From: Paeniglutamicibacter gangotriensis Lz1y
Lineage (GTDB): Bacteria > Actinomycetota > Actinomycetes > Actinomycetales > Micrococcaceae
DNA length: 64,000 nt
Reading direction: 5' to 3'
Assembly: GCF_000348945.1 (NCBI RefSeq)
Contig: NZ_AOCK01000001.1
Span: 310,001-374,000 of the forward strand
Below, in pieces: positions 33,514-42,797 of this stretch. The translations under genes and the position numbers were made by a program. A model generated the notes under the pieces. The model did no database searches. It saw only the letters and a program-made list of their open reading frames with translations, and was not told where the DNA came from. The stretch's first letter is position 1. Every line of letters begins with the position of its first letter.

Positions 33514-35022
33514 CTAGCCCAGATGCCCGGCCATGCGTTGGTGCATGGCCGCGCTTGCCTCGTTCAGACCGGTGATCTGCACGTTTTTACCCCCGGCCTC
33601 GTACTTCGCGGTGATGGCCTCCAGCGCCGCCAGGGTGGAGACGTCCCATAGGTGCGATGCGTGCATGTCGATGATGATGTGGCCCGGGTCCAGGGCGTAT
33701 TGGAACTGGGTGTAGAGGTCATTGGACGAGGCAAAGAAGAGCTCACCGTTGACTGTATAAGTAGCGGTTTCTCCGGTGGCATCCAGCGTGCGTGTGACCG
33801 TGACGAAGTGCGCCACGCGGCGTGCGAAAAGCACCATCGCGGCCAGCACCCCGGCACCCACGCCAACGGCAAGGTTGTGGGAGAAGACCGTGGCCAGCAC
33901 CGTGATGAGCATGACCGCGGTTTCGCTCTTGGGCATCCGTCGCAGTGTGGAGGGACGGATGGAATGCCAGTCGAACGTCGCCCACGACACGAAGACCATC
34001 ACCGCCACCAGCGCCACCATGGGGATCAGCGCGACCACGTCGCCGAACACCACCACCAGCAGCAGCAGGAAGGCGCCGGCCAGGAACGTGGAGATCCGGG
34101 TGCGGGCCCCGGAGGCTTTCACGTTGATCATCGTCTGGCCGATCATCGCGCACCCGCCCATGCCGCCGAAAAAGCCGGTGACCATGTTTGCCACGCCTTG
34201 GCCCCACGCCTCGCGGGTCTTGTTGGAACGGGTGTCGGTGATGTCGTCGACCAGCTTGGCAGTCATCAGGGATTCGAGCAGCCCGACGAAGGCGACAGCC
34301 AATGCGTAGGGAGCAATGATCTTGAAGGTCTCGAAATCCGGCGGGATCTGCGGGAAGAAGAGCTCGGGCAGGCTCGAGGGCAGTTCGCCCTTGTCGCCCA
34401 CGGTCGGCACCGCGATGGACGCGAGGACCGTGACCAGTGTGAGCACCACGATCGCGACCAGCGGGGCGGGCACCACCGTGGTGATCCGCGGCAGCCCGAA
34501 GACGATCAACAGGGCCAGTCCCAGCAGCGGGTATGCCAGCCAAGGCACGTTCATGAGCTCGGGCAGCTGGGCAATGCACACCAGGATCGCCAGCGCATTC
34601 ACGAACCCGACCATGACCTGGCGGGGGATGAAGCGCATCAGCTTGGCCACGCCCAGCACCGCCAGCAGCACCTGGAAGACGCCCGCTAGAAGGATCGCCG
34701 CGACCAGGTAATGCACGCCATGGCTTGCCACCAAGGGGGCGATCACCAGGGCCACGGCGCCCGTGGCAGCCGAAATCATCGCGGGGCGTCCGCCGACAAA
34801 CGCAATGCTCACCGCCATGGTGAAGGCGGAGAACAGGCCCACGCGCGGGTCGACCCCGGCGATGATGGAGAACGCAATGGCCTCGGGGATCAGCGCGAGG
34901 GCCACCACCAGCGCGCCGAGGATCTCGACGCCCAGCAGCTTGGGGGAGCGCAGGGCGCGCAACACCGACTGTCGTTCCAGGGGCGTCGGCGCAATGGCCG
35001 GGGTGGCGGGCAGGGAAGGCAT
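33514..35022 (-). CDS. SulP-family inorganic anion transporter with STAS domain
   Basis: 502 residues, ATG 35022. N-terminal region with many membrane segments, including the family motif IPEAIAFSIIAGVDPRVGLFSAF and GGMGGCAMIGQTMINVKASGA, and a C-terminal STAS domain (about 405-500) with VNGELFFASSNDLYTQF, then IIDMHASHLWDVSTLAALEAI. SulP proteins carry sulfate, bicarbonate or other anions; the GGMGGCAMIGQ form is found in bacterial sulfate and bicarbonate types. It is convergent with the SDR gene and divergent from the LuxR regulator gene. Substrate not determinable. Confidence 0.93.
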   Translation of the reverse strand: MPSLPATPAIAPTPLERQSVLRALRSPKLLGVEILGALVVALALIPEAIAFSIIAGVDPRVGLFSAFTMAVSIAFVGGRPAMISAATGAVALVIAPLVASHGVHYLVAAILLAGVFQVLLAVLGVAKLMRFIPRQVMVGFVNALAILVCIAQLPELMNVPWLAYPLLGLALLIVFGLPRITTVVPAPLVAIVVLTLVTVLASIAVPTVGDKGELPSSLPELFFPQIPPDFETFKIIAPYALAVAFVGLLESLMTAKLVDDITDTRSNKTREAWGQGVANMVTGFFGGMGGCAMIGQTMINVKASGARTRISTFLAGAFLLLLVVVFGDVVALIPMVALVAVMVFVSWATFDWHSIRPSTLRRMPKSETAVMLITVLATVFSHNLAVGVGAGVLAAMVLFARRVAHFVTVTRTLDATGETATYTVNGELFFASSNDLYTQFQYALDPGHIIIDMHASHLWDVSTLAALEAITAKYEAGGKNVQITGLNEASAAMHQRMAGHLG

Positions 35023-35385
35023 GGGTGGTTCCGTTCAAGGTAGCAGCGAAGACGCACAGGTATCGTGCCTGCCATGGTTCGCGCGAAGCGCCACCAAGAG
35101 CGGGATGAGCGCGCACTGCGAGGGGGAGACAGGACCAATACTAAATCAGCGACCCGATACCCGATGCGAACAGTGTCCAAGGACGCAACATTTTCCGGTT
35201 TCGCCCGGTCCGCATGGGACGGGGCGAGACTTGGCAGCGGCCTCCCGGGCTTCACGGAAAAATAATCTAGAATTGGAATTTGATATTCCAATGAGGTGCC
35301 CGGGTCAGCACGTTTCCTGCTTGTTGACTGGCGGTAGCGCCTTGTCAGCAGGGCTTCGCTCCACGGGAAGCCATGAAAGGAAACC
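35023..35385. other. divergent intergenic region between SulP and LuxR genes
   Basis: No gene is supported. It should hold promoters for both genes, and contains an 8-bp inverted repeat at 35272-35292. Confidence 0.5.
35272..35292. promoter_or_regulatory. inverted repeat upstream of the LuxR-type regulator
   Basis: Perfect arms ATTGGAAT and ATTCCAAT around a five-base spacer TTGAT, in an AT-rich patch about 95 bases before ATG 35386. Candidate operator; the binding protein is unknown. Confidence 0.45.
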
Positions 35386-37710
35386 ATGGGCCAGGGCGTC
35401 GCATCGCCAACGCAGAATGCCCATCCTGCGTTGGCGCGTTTCGCCGCGTGGGAACAGGACGGGTCCCGGCTCCTGTTGATCAGGGCGGCGGCAGGCACCG
35501 GCCGGCGCTTATTTGCACGTTCCTGGGTTGGTGGACGTCGCGGTGAGGTCCATGACTGGTCCGGAAACCACCTCGACGAGGTGGCTGAACTCGAAACCTT
35601 GGCCATGCGGATGCACCGGGAGGCGGATCTGCATGCGGCCGTCATCCTGCCGCCCTCCGCCCCGCTGTGGGATCTTGCCTCGGTTGCCCCGTTCGTGCTT
35701 GCCGAGCAGCATGACCTGCTGCTGGACGCCCGGGAAATCGCGCAGCTGGCGGAACCCGGCCGGCCGATCGACCCGGATCAGGCCCGTGCCATCCATGAAC
35801 TGTGCGGCGGGTGGCTCGGCGCGGCCCGGGTCCTTGCCGCGGAGCCGGGGGGCCACGCCCGGGCCCAGCACCTGATCCGCACCGGCCTGGCGCCGTGGTT
35901 GCGCCACCACGATCCCCGCGGGGAACTCTCAGAGGCGGCGTTCCTCCCCCAGCTCGATGCGCAAACGGTTGAGGCTTTCTTCGGGCAGGTCTCACCGGAG
36001 GTGCATGTGATGGAGGACCTGTCCCGGGCCGGGCTTGTGCAGGCCGATGGAAGCGGCGGGTGGATGATGCCGGCGCTGGTGCGGCAGGTGCTCATGGAAC
36101 GTGTCGGGTTGCTTGGCCGTGAACGCATTGGCGCCTTGGAACAAGGCGCCGTCGATGCGATGGCGGAGACCAGCGGGGTGGGTCCCGCGCTGAAGGCTGC
36201 CGTGGACGGGCGCCGGTGGCCGGCAATCCTGAACCTGCTGCTGGAAAAGTGGGTCGACATGTTCATGGCCAACCCCAAGCACCTGGCTGCGGTGGCCGCC
36301 AAGGTGCCGCGCTTTGTCTCCGGGCAAACGCACTACATGCGGGTGGGACTGAGGATCCTCGGATCCGCCGGCAAGGACGGGATGGTCCTGCACCTTCCGT
36401 CCCTGGCGCCCGATTACTCCACCGACAGCACCGCCCAGCGCTTGCGCGAGGACACCGAGCGGCTCTACCGCACTCCAAACGCCCGGGCCCTGACCATCGG
36501 CATGCTGGAGATATCGCACCTGCGCTTGGCGGGATTGTATGAGGAGGCAGGTGGCGCCGCCCAGCGGCTGCGCGAAGCGCTGTCCCGGGGACTCGACACC
36601 CAGCGGCTGAACCCGTCCTTGGCGGCGCTCGTCGAGTTCCACTCCGGCCTGACACTGCACCTGGCCGGGTGCGATGCCGAGGCGGTGAGGGCCTACGAGA
36701 CGGGCTTCCGCCTGGCGCAAGCCTCGGGCAAGGCCTTCCTGGTGGCCGATGTTGCCGGGAAGCTGGCGTTGTTCCACGCACTGGAAGGAAATGGCGACTC
36801 GGCGCGGAGATGGCTTGCGGAACACGAAGCCGCGATTGCCCAGGTCGGGTGGGGCAGGAAGATGATCGCGCACACGGCCACGCTGGCACGCGCCTTCCTG
36901 GATGTGGCCGACCTGCGTTTCGGCGAGGCTGCGCGGGAGCTGGACGGGCTTCCCCAAACCCCCGGCAACGACGAATTCTGGTCCGTGCATGCCTATTTGC
37001 TGGTCATGCAGTCCCTTCAAGGCGCCAGCCCGGAGTCGGCGCGCAGGCTCATCGATGCGTGGCGCACCGAGCGCCGCTACGCCTGTGCCGCACCGTTGGC
37101 GGACCGTTTGCTCGACGAGGCGCTGCTGCTGGCAGAAATCATCGAGGCGGGTGGTTGCCCGTCGAGGCACGCGGGTGCACGGGTGCATCCGGCGCTGGTG
37201 GCGTTCGGACACCTGGTGGGAGGGGAACCCGACAAGGCGCTCACGATGTTGCGCGGGCAGCAGAAAGCACCCGCGACGCGGCGCTGGGAGGGGTTTGCGC
37301 TGTTCCTGGACGTTGCGGCGCGGAATCCCGGTCCGCCCAGGGTGCTGGTGCTGCAGCAACTCAAAGAGCAACGTGGGCAGCGGATGAACCTCGTGGAGAT
37401 TGCCCTGTTGCGCATGATCCCGGGTTGGGCCGATGTCGCCGGCGGGCTGCAGTTGGAGCCGGAAGAGCTCGACAGGCTTGAAATGGTTGCGGCACCTGTT
37501 CGGGGCACCGGAACTCGCCGCCCGGTGCTGACGCCGCGGGAGCAAGAGGTCCTGCGGCAATTGCGGATGGGCATGAGCCGGCGGGAAATCGCTGAAGCCG
37601 GATTCAGGTCGGAAAACACCGTCAAGACCCAGATCCGCAGCCTCTACCGGAAGCTTGGGGCCACGGATGTGGCGCAGGCGCTGGAGCATGCGCGGGAGCG
37701 GGGAATCTAG
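35386..37710 (+). CDS. large LuxR-family (MalT/LAL-like) transcriptional regulator
   Basis: 774 residues, ATG 35386 (AAGGA upstream). The C-terminal LuxR DNA-binding domain is clear (about 710-770): LTPREQEVLRQLRMGMSRRE, IAEAGFRSENTVKTQIRSLY, RKLGATD. The middle is alpha-helical and TPR-like (SGLTLHLAGCDAEAVRAYETG). The N-terminus resembles an ATPase region, but the P-loop equivalent reads RAAAGTGRRLFARSW where GxxxxGKT is expected, so nucleotide binding is doubtful. It is encoded 363 bases from the divergent SulP gene and before an aromatic-acid MFS gene. Targets unknown. Confidence 0.87.
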   Translation: MGQGVASPTQNAHPALARFAAWEQDGSRLLLIRAAAGTGRRLFARSWVGGRRGEVHDWSGNHLDEVAELETLAMRMHREADLHAAVILPPSAPLWDLASVAPFVLAEQHDLLLDAREIAQLAEPGRPIDPDQARAIHELCGGWLGAARVLAAEPGGHARAQHLIRTGLAPWLRHHDPRGELSEAAFLPQLDAQTVEAFFGQVSPEVHVMEDLSRAGLVQADGSGGWMMPALVRQVLMERVGLLGRERIGALEQGAVDAMAETSGVGPALKAAVDGRRWPAILNLLLEKWVDMFMANPKHLAAVAAKVPRFVSGQTHYMRVGLRILGSAGKDGMVLHLPSLAPDYSTDSTAQRLREDTERLYRTPNARALTIGMLEISHLRLAGLYEEAGGAAQRLREALSRGLDTQRLNPSLAALVEFHSGLTLHLAGCDAEAVRAYETGFRLAQASGKAFLVADVAGKLALFHALEGNGDSARRWLAEHEAAIAQVGWGRKMIAHTATLARAFLDVADLRFGEAARELDGLPQTPGNDEFWSVHAYLLVMQSLQGASPESARRLIDAWRTERRYACAAPLADRLLDEALLLAEIIEAGGCPSRHAGARVHPALVAFGHLVGGEPDKALTMLRGQQKAPATRRWEGFALFLDVAARNPGPPRVLVLQQLKEQRGQRMNLVEIALLRMIPGWADVAGGLQLEPEELDRLEMVAAPVRGTGTRRPVLTPREQEVLRQLRMGMSRREIAEAGFRSENTVKTQIRSLYRKLGATDVAQALEHARERGI

Positions 37711-37815
37711 GGCCTCCCGCACTCCTGCCGCAGCCCGATGCAAGGGTGCCCCGGGGTCCGCCCGGAGCGAAGTCGGATGCGCCGGAGCACATGGGTACGA
37801 GGTTGCGATGTATGT

Positions 37816-37830
37816 ATAGATTTTTTCTAT
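37816..37830. promoter_or_regulatory. AT-rich inverted repeat upstream of the aromatic MFS gene
   Basis: ATAGA-TTTTT-TCTAT in an AT-rich stretch of the 238-base gap before 37949. Candidate operator. A TTGACC box lies nearer the gene at about 37925. Confidence 0.3.
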
Positions 37831-37948
37831 GTGTGGTGCACGCCGCATCTATTGGACAAGATAATGCGGGCTTAGGCACACTGGGTGGTGATGGGTGCCA
37901 TAGATCTCTTGGTTCCCTAACGTCTTGACCTAAGGTTCCACACACTCC

Positions 37949-39175
37949 ATGAAATCCACCCGCAATAAATGGATCGTTGCCCTGTGCTGGCTGACGGTCG
38001 TCTTCGAGGGCTTCGACATCGTCGCCCTCTCCGCTTCGATTCCGCAGCTGATCGATACCTCGTACGCCGGCATCACGGCGCTTGATGCGACCTTCATCGC
38101 CACGATTTCACTGGTTGGCGTCGGTGCCGGCGCCGTGCTGATCGGCCCGATCTCCGACCGCTTCGGCCGCCGCGTCCCCTTGATGATCTGCGTGCTGGTC
38201 TTCTCGGTCTTCACAATCCTCTTCCCTCTGATGCCCACCATCGCCCTGCTGGCGACCGTGCGCATGATTGCGGGTCTGGGCATGGGGGCATGCATGCCCG
38301 TGGCCATCACCATGATGCAGGAAGCCGCGGCCTCCAACGCCCGTGCGCACTCCGCGACCATCACGATGACCGGCTACCACGTCGGCGCCGTGGCCGCCTC
38401 GCTCTTCGCGATCCTGGCCCACGCCGACTGGCACCTGCTCTTTTACATCGGCGGCGCGCTGGGCCTGGTGGTGCTCCCGTTCATGTGGGCCAAGCTGCCC
38501 GAGACCCATGCCGTGGGCCTCAAGGACATTGGCACCAAGGCACCAAAATCCAGCATGGCGACGCTGTTCACCGGAGGGCTTGCCCGCTCGACCATCGGCC
38601 TCTGGGTAGCGGCCTTCATGGGCCTGCTGCTGGTCTACGGGCTGAACACCTGGCTGCCGCAGCTGATGCGCGGCGCCGGATACAACGTCGCGGATTCCCT
38701 GGTGCTGCTGCTGATCCTCAACGTCGGCGCGATCGCCGGGTTGCTGCTCGGAGGACGCATCGCGGACAAGCGCGGCGTCAAGGGCACCACGATGTTCTGG
38801 TTCACCTCCGCCGCGGTGCTGCTGGCGCTGCTGAGCATCCGGATGGAAAGCCAGTTGCTGCTCAACGGCGTGGTCCTGGTGACCGGCTTCTTCGTCTTCT
38901 GTGCGCAGGTGCTGGTCTACGGATTCGTCGGCTACATCTACCCCAAGCATGTGGTGGGCACCGGCATGGGCATGGTGGCGGGCGTGGGACGGCTGGGAGC
39001 CATTGCCGGCCCGGGCCTGACCGGCCTGTTGGTGGCCAGCGGCCACGCCTACCCGTGGGGCTTCTACCTCTTCGCCGGGGCGGCGTTGCTGGGCATGCTC
39101 GCCGTGGCCATCATCCCCAAACCGGCAGCGCAGAAGGACGTCGACGAGCCGGTGCTTGAAACCCAGGAGGCGTAG
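37949..39175 (+). CDS. MFS transporter, aromatic acid:H+ symporter (AAHS) family
   Basis: 408 residues, ATG 37949. Twelve membrane segments. TM1 has the family signature CWLTVVFEGFDIVALSASIPQL with the Asp needed for aromatic acid uptake, and loop 2-3 has GPISDRFGRR. Family members include PcaK, BenK and VanK, importers of 4-hydroxybenzoate, protocatechuate, benzoate or vanillate. It stands between a LuxR regulator and a LysR regulator and probably supplies the protocatechuate pathway. No clear SD. Which acid is carried is unknown. Confidence 0.92.
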   Translation: MKSTRNKWIVALCWLTVVFEGFDIVALSASIPQLIDTSYAGITALDATFIATISLVGVGAGAVLIGPISDRFGRRVPLMICVLVFSVFTILFPLMPTIALLATVRMIAGLGMGACMPVAITMMQEAAASNARAHSATITMTGYHVGAVAASLFAILAHADWHLLFYIGGALGLVVLPFMWAKLPETHAVGLKDIGTKAPKSSMATLFTGGLARSTIGLWVAAFMGLLLVYGLNTWLPQLMRGAGYNVADSLVLLLILNVGAIAGLLLGGRIADKRGVKGTTMFWFTSAAVLLALLSIRMESQLLLNGVVLVTGFFVFCAQVLVYGFVGYIYPKHVVGTGMGMVAGVGRLGAIAGPGLTGLLVASGHAYPWGFYLFAGAALLGMLAVAIIPKPAAQKDVDEPVLETQEA

Positions 39176-39230
39176 GCGCGTTTTCCCGGGCGGGATCCGC
39201 GGCCTGGGATGCGATCCCGATAGTCACCAG

Positions 39231-39289
39231 GGGGCGTGTTTCCCCGGGGATTCGCTGGTGCGAATATCCCGGGGACTGCGCCCCTTTTT
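39231..39289 (+). terminator. strong intrinsic terminator
   Basis: Long stem from GGGGCG (39231) to CGCCCC (39284), with an inner CCCCGGGGATTCG / CGAATATCCCGGGG hairpin, followed by TTTTT. It ends the AAHS transporter transcript. Confidence 0.85.
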
Positions 39290-39312
39290 CGTGCCCGGGA
39301 AGCGGCAAAGGC

Positions 39313-40230
39313 TCAGTGCAGCGCCGGACCCAGCGCCGAAGGCATCTCGCGCAGTGCCTCGCGCACCAGCTCGCGGAACCAGAGCACCGGCCCGCTCGCG
39401 GCGATCTTGTGATCGGTGTAGAGGTCGACGGAGAAAGCGGGACTGTCCACCGGAAGCTCGCGGTGGACCAGGGGCCACTGCCGGCAAAAGCGCTCGGCGA
39501 TCTCCAGCGGGACCACGGAGGCCAGCGAGGATTCCAGCTGCACCGAGGGCAGCACGGAGAAGTGGTGCACACGCAGTGCCGTGCGCAGCGAGATCCCCGA
39601 TTCGCCCAGCCGCTCCTCGATCTGGCCGTGCCCGGCAGTGGGGTCGATGGTCACGAACCCCAGTGCGTCGAATTGCTTGTGCGTGAGCTTGCCCTGTTTC
39701 GGTGCCATGGCGCGCGGCAGCAGGCAAACGTACCTGTCCTTGGTCACTGCCTCGCGCCGCGCGCCGCCGCCGAGCACCAGCGAGGTCAGCGCGGCGTCGA
39801 CGTGGCCGTGGGCCAGCCAGTGCGGGATATGCCCGACAGTCATGGGCACCGATTCGAGGTTGGCGGCCGGTGCCAGCGCGGTCAGGCGGGCCATGATCGG
39901 CGGCAGGAAGATGACCTCGCCGATGTCCGAGAGGCAGATGCGGAAGGTGCGCCGCGTGGTGGCCGGATCGAAGGCGGCGTTCGAGTCAACGGCCGCATCG
40001 ATGTTGTCCACCGCGGTGCGAAAGACCTGGAAGAGTTCGTTGGCGCGGGCAGTGGGTTCGAGTCCGCCGGGGCCGCGGACAAAGAGAGGGTCGCCCAATT
40101 GGGTCCGGAGCCTGGCCAGCGTGTGCGAGACCGTCGGCTGGGTCAGCGAGAGTTCCTGTGCCGCTCGGGTGACGCTTCGGGCCTCGTAGATTTCCAGGAA
40201 GGTGCGCAAGAGATTCAGGTCCATGCTCAT
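39313..40230 (-). CDS. LysR-family transcriptional regulator
   Basis: 305 residues, ATG 40230 (a second ATG two codons on). N-terminal winged helix (about 1-65): LNLLRTFLEIYEARSVTRAA, QELSLTQPTVSHTLARLR, TQLGDPLFVRGPGG. The effector-binding domain follows. It is divergent from a benzaldehyde-type dehydrogenase gene with a 199-base gap, the usual layout for a LysR regulator and its target. Inducer unknown, likely an aromatic acid or aldehyde. Confidence 0.93.
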   Translation of the reverse strand: MSMDLNLLRTFLEIYEARSVTRAAQELSLTQPTVSHTLARLRTQLGDPLFVRGPGGLEPTARANELFQVFRTAVDNIDAAVDSNAAFDPATTRRTFRICLSDIGEVIFLPPIMARLTALAPAANLESVPMTVGHIPHWLAHGHVDAALTSLVLGGGARREAVTKDRYVCLLPRAMAPKQGKLTHKQFDALGFVTIDPTAGHGQIEERLGESGISLRTALRVHHFSVLPSVQLESSLASVVPLEIAERFCRQWPLVHRELPVDSPAFSVDLYTDHKIAASGPVLWFRELVREALREMPSALGPALH

Positions 40231-40429
40231 GCGCCCACTCTATCGAAGTGATCGATGATCGATTGCGCGTGGAATCGTTGGACCGATGCGCGGCCCTGGC
40301 ATAGCCTGGGGGTGGGGCGGGTCACACGCGGGGCGGACGGCAAGGGGAAGCGCCGCACGTGATGATTCCACGCCCCGCCGGCCCGCGCCGGAACGCCGCA
40401 TCCATGCCCACCAGAAAAGGAACCACAAA

Positions 40430-41890
40430 GTGCCACTGCTTGAAGAATCACTCTGGAACTCGAAGATCAACATCAACGGCTGGGTTGCAGGCAGCGCCGG
40501 CACCCAGGATATCGTGGAACCGGCCACCGGGAAGGTGATCGGTGCCCTCGGAGTGGCATCGGCCGAAGACGTGCTGCGGGCCTCCAGCGCAGCGGCCAAG
40601 GCTCAGGTCGACTGGGCGGCGAAGAAGCCCGAGGAACGGGCTGCCGTGCTGCGCAAGGCTGGCCTGCTCTGGGAAGAGCACGCCGAAGAGATCAACGACT
40701 GGTTGGTGCGCGAGTCCGGCGGCATTCCCGCCAAGGCGGAGTTGGAAACGCACACGGCGGCCAACGAATGCTACGAGGCCTCCGCGCTCCCGTCGCTGCC
40801 CGCCGGAGACGTGCTGACCACCAACCATGACCGCTGGTCCTTTGCCCGGCGCCGTCCGGTGGGCGTCGTCTCGGTGATCGCGCCGTTCAACTTCCCGCTG
40901 ATCTTGGGCATCCGTGCCGTCGCTCCGGCACTGGCCTTGGGCAACGCGGTGCTACTTAAGCCGGACCCGCGCACCTCGGTCTGTGCCGGCGTATCCATCA
41001 TGCGAATCTTCGAGGAGGCAAGTCTACCCGAGGGCCTGCTGCACCTGTTGCCCGGCGGTGCTGAGGTCGGCGCCGCGGTGGTCGAGGCCCCCGAGGTTCG
41101 GGTTATCGCGTTCACCGGTTCCACCGCCGCAGGGCGCAAGATCGGTCAGAGCGCCGCCCGGCTGCTCAAGCGCGCACACCTCGAGCTGGGAGGGAACAGC
41201 GCCATGATCGTGCTGCCCGGGGCCGACCTTGCCAAGGCGGCGTCCGCCGCCGCGTTCGGATCCTTCATGCACCAGGGGCAGATCTGCATGGCTACCGGCA
41301 GGCACATCGTGCACCAGGACATCTATGAAGACTATGTGGCGGCGTTGGCCGACAAGGCAAAGAACCTGCCGATGGGCGATCCGAAGTCCGGCACAGTGGC
41401 CATTGGACCGGTCATCGACGGGCAGCAACTGGAACGGATCGACTCCATGGTGCAATCCGCGGTGTCTGGCGGAGCGCGGCTGGCTGCCGGTGGGGTCCGC
41501 GGAGAGGGCTGGTTCTACCCGCCCACGGTGCTGGCGGACCTTGACCCGGAACACGATGCCTGGAAGGAAGAGATCTTCGGTCCCGTCGCACCGGTGCGCA
41601 GCTTCTCCACTATCGATGAGGCCGTCGAGATGGCCAACGCCTCGAGCTACGGGCTCTCGGTGTCCATCCTCGGTGACGTGGGCATGGCCATGAAGATCGC
41701 CGACCGGGTCGACTCGGGCAAGGTCCATATCAATGAACAGACCGTCTCGGACGAGCCCAACTCCCCGTTCGGCGGGGTCAAAGACTCGGGCAACGGCGGG
41801 CGCATCGGTGGGGCGGCTGCCAATATGGAGGCCTTCACCGAGACCCAGTGGCTGACCATGCGCCCGGAGATCGCGCCGTACCCGTTCTAG
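40430..41890 (+). CDS. benzaldehyde-type aldehyde dehydrogenase
   Basis: 486 residues from GTG 40430 (AAAGGA upstream); an in-frame extension to 40286 crosses the promoter region and is rejected. Signatures: APFNFPLILGIRAVAPALAL, FTGSTAAGRKIG, LELGGNSAMIVLPGADL with the base Glu, and HQGQICMATGRH with the catalytic Cys. This form (HQGQICM) is found in benzaldehyde, vanillin and salicylaldehyde dehydrogenases. It should oxidise an aromatic aldehyde to the benzoic acid. Divergent from the LysR gene, and followed by a strong terminator. Confidence 0.9.
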   Translation: MPLLEESLWNSKININGWVAGSAGTQDIVEPATGKVIGALGVASAEDVLRASSAAAKAQVDWAAKKPEERAAVLRKAGLLWEEHAEEINDWLVRESGGIPAKAELETHTAANECYEASALPSLPAGDVLTTNHDRWSFARRRPVGVVSVIAPFNFPLILGIRAVAPALALGNAVLLKPDPRTSVCAGVSIMRIFEEASLPEGLLHLLPGGAEVGAAVVEAPEVRVIAFTGSTAAGRKIGQSAARLLKRAHLELGGNSAMIVLPGADLAKAASAAAFGSFMHQGQICMATGRHIVHQDIYEDYVAALADKAKNLPMGDPKSGTVAIGPVIDGQQLERIDSMVQSAVSGGARLAAGGVRGEGWFYPPTVLADLDPEHDAWKEEIFGPVAPVRSFSTIDEAVEMANASSYGLSVSILGDVGMAMKIADRVDSGKVHINEQTVSDEPNSPFGGVKDSGNGGRIGGAAANMEAFTETQWLTMRPEIAPYPF

Positions 41891-41908
41891 ACCACGCCAT
41901 GTAATGGG

Positions 41909-41955
41909 GTTCGGCTGCCGCCCGGTGATTGATCGGGCGGCAGCCGAACTGTCTT
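41909..41955 (+). terminator. strong intrinsic terminator
   Basis: A perfect 16-bp stem (41909-41924 with 41934-41949), nine-base loop GTGATTGAT, followed by TGTCTT. It ends the benzaldehyde-type dehydrogenase transcript. Confidence 0.85.
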
Positions 41956-42059
41956 GCCACGTTCGGGGCCGCCGGACAATTGTCCACCCGCGTTCGATCG
42001 GGTCCTGGCGGAACCTGCCTTCGGGGAATGGCAGGGCCGGCGGGACCGTTGAAGGGGGC

Positions 42060-42701
42060 ATGACAACCATCGGAATCATCGGAGCAGGACATATCGGATC
42101 CCAGATCGCCCGTAAGGCCGTGGAACTGGGATACGACGTCGTCATCGGCAACTCTCGCGGGCCGGAAACCCTCGCGGACCTGGTGGCCGAACTTGGACCG
42201 CGGGCGCGTGCCGCCACCGCGGCCGAGGCAGGGGCAGCGGGCGACTTCGCGGTCGTCACCATCCCGTTGAAGAACTACAAGGACCTCCCCGCCGCGGAGC
42301 TGGCAGGGAAGGTCGTGATCGACACGATCAACTACTATTTCGAACGCGACGGGCATGTCGCTGCCTTGGATACCGGCGAGGCCACCACCTCGGGGCTGGT
42401 GCAGCAACACCTGAAGGAATCGAAAGTGGCCAAGGGCTTCAACCACATCCCGGCCAGAGACATCACCACGGCAGGAACGCCGAGCGGACGCGAAAACCGT
42501 CGTGCGCTGGCCACCGCCAGCAACCACGAGGACGCCACGGAACTGGTCACACGGTTCTACGACGAGTTCGGCTTCGACACCGTGAACATCGGCCCGCTGT
42601 CCGAAAGCTGGAAGGTGGAACGTGACCGTCCCGCCTATGTGGTGCGGCAAAATGTGCAAGAGCTGCGGGAGAATCTGGCTAAGGCGGCACGGCTTCCATA
42701 G
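42060..42701 (+). CDS. NADPH-dependent F420 reductase-type Rossmann protein
   Basis: 213 residues from ATG 42060 (GAAGGGGG upstream). N-terminal Rossmann motif TIGIIGAGHIGSQIARKAVE followed by VVIGNSRGPETL, a basic/Ser pattern that selects NADP. Homologous to F420:NADPH oxidoreductase-like and NADP oxidoreductase proteins, many of which do not use F420. A C-terminal FGFDTVNIGPLSESWKVERD is a common ending. Actual substrate unknown. It is monocistronic by position. Confidence 0.85.
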   Translation: MTTIGIIGAGHIGSQIARKAVELGYDVVIGNSRGPETLADLVAELGPRARAATAAEAGAAGDFAVVTIPLKNYKDLPAAELAGKVVIDTINYYFERDGHVAALDTGEATTSGLVQQHLKESKVAKGFNHIPARDITTAGTPSGRENRRALATASNHEDATELVTRFYDEFGFDTVNIGPLSESWKVERDRPAYVVRQNVQELRENLAKAARLP

Positions 42702-42797
42702 TTCCTGGCAGTCTGACCGCGAATTGCCGCAGCGTTTGATCGACCCTGTATAACGGTCGTGGCCGAGCCGAAAAGCCTGCTTACTTCTTGTAGGCTC

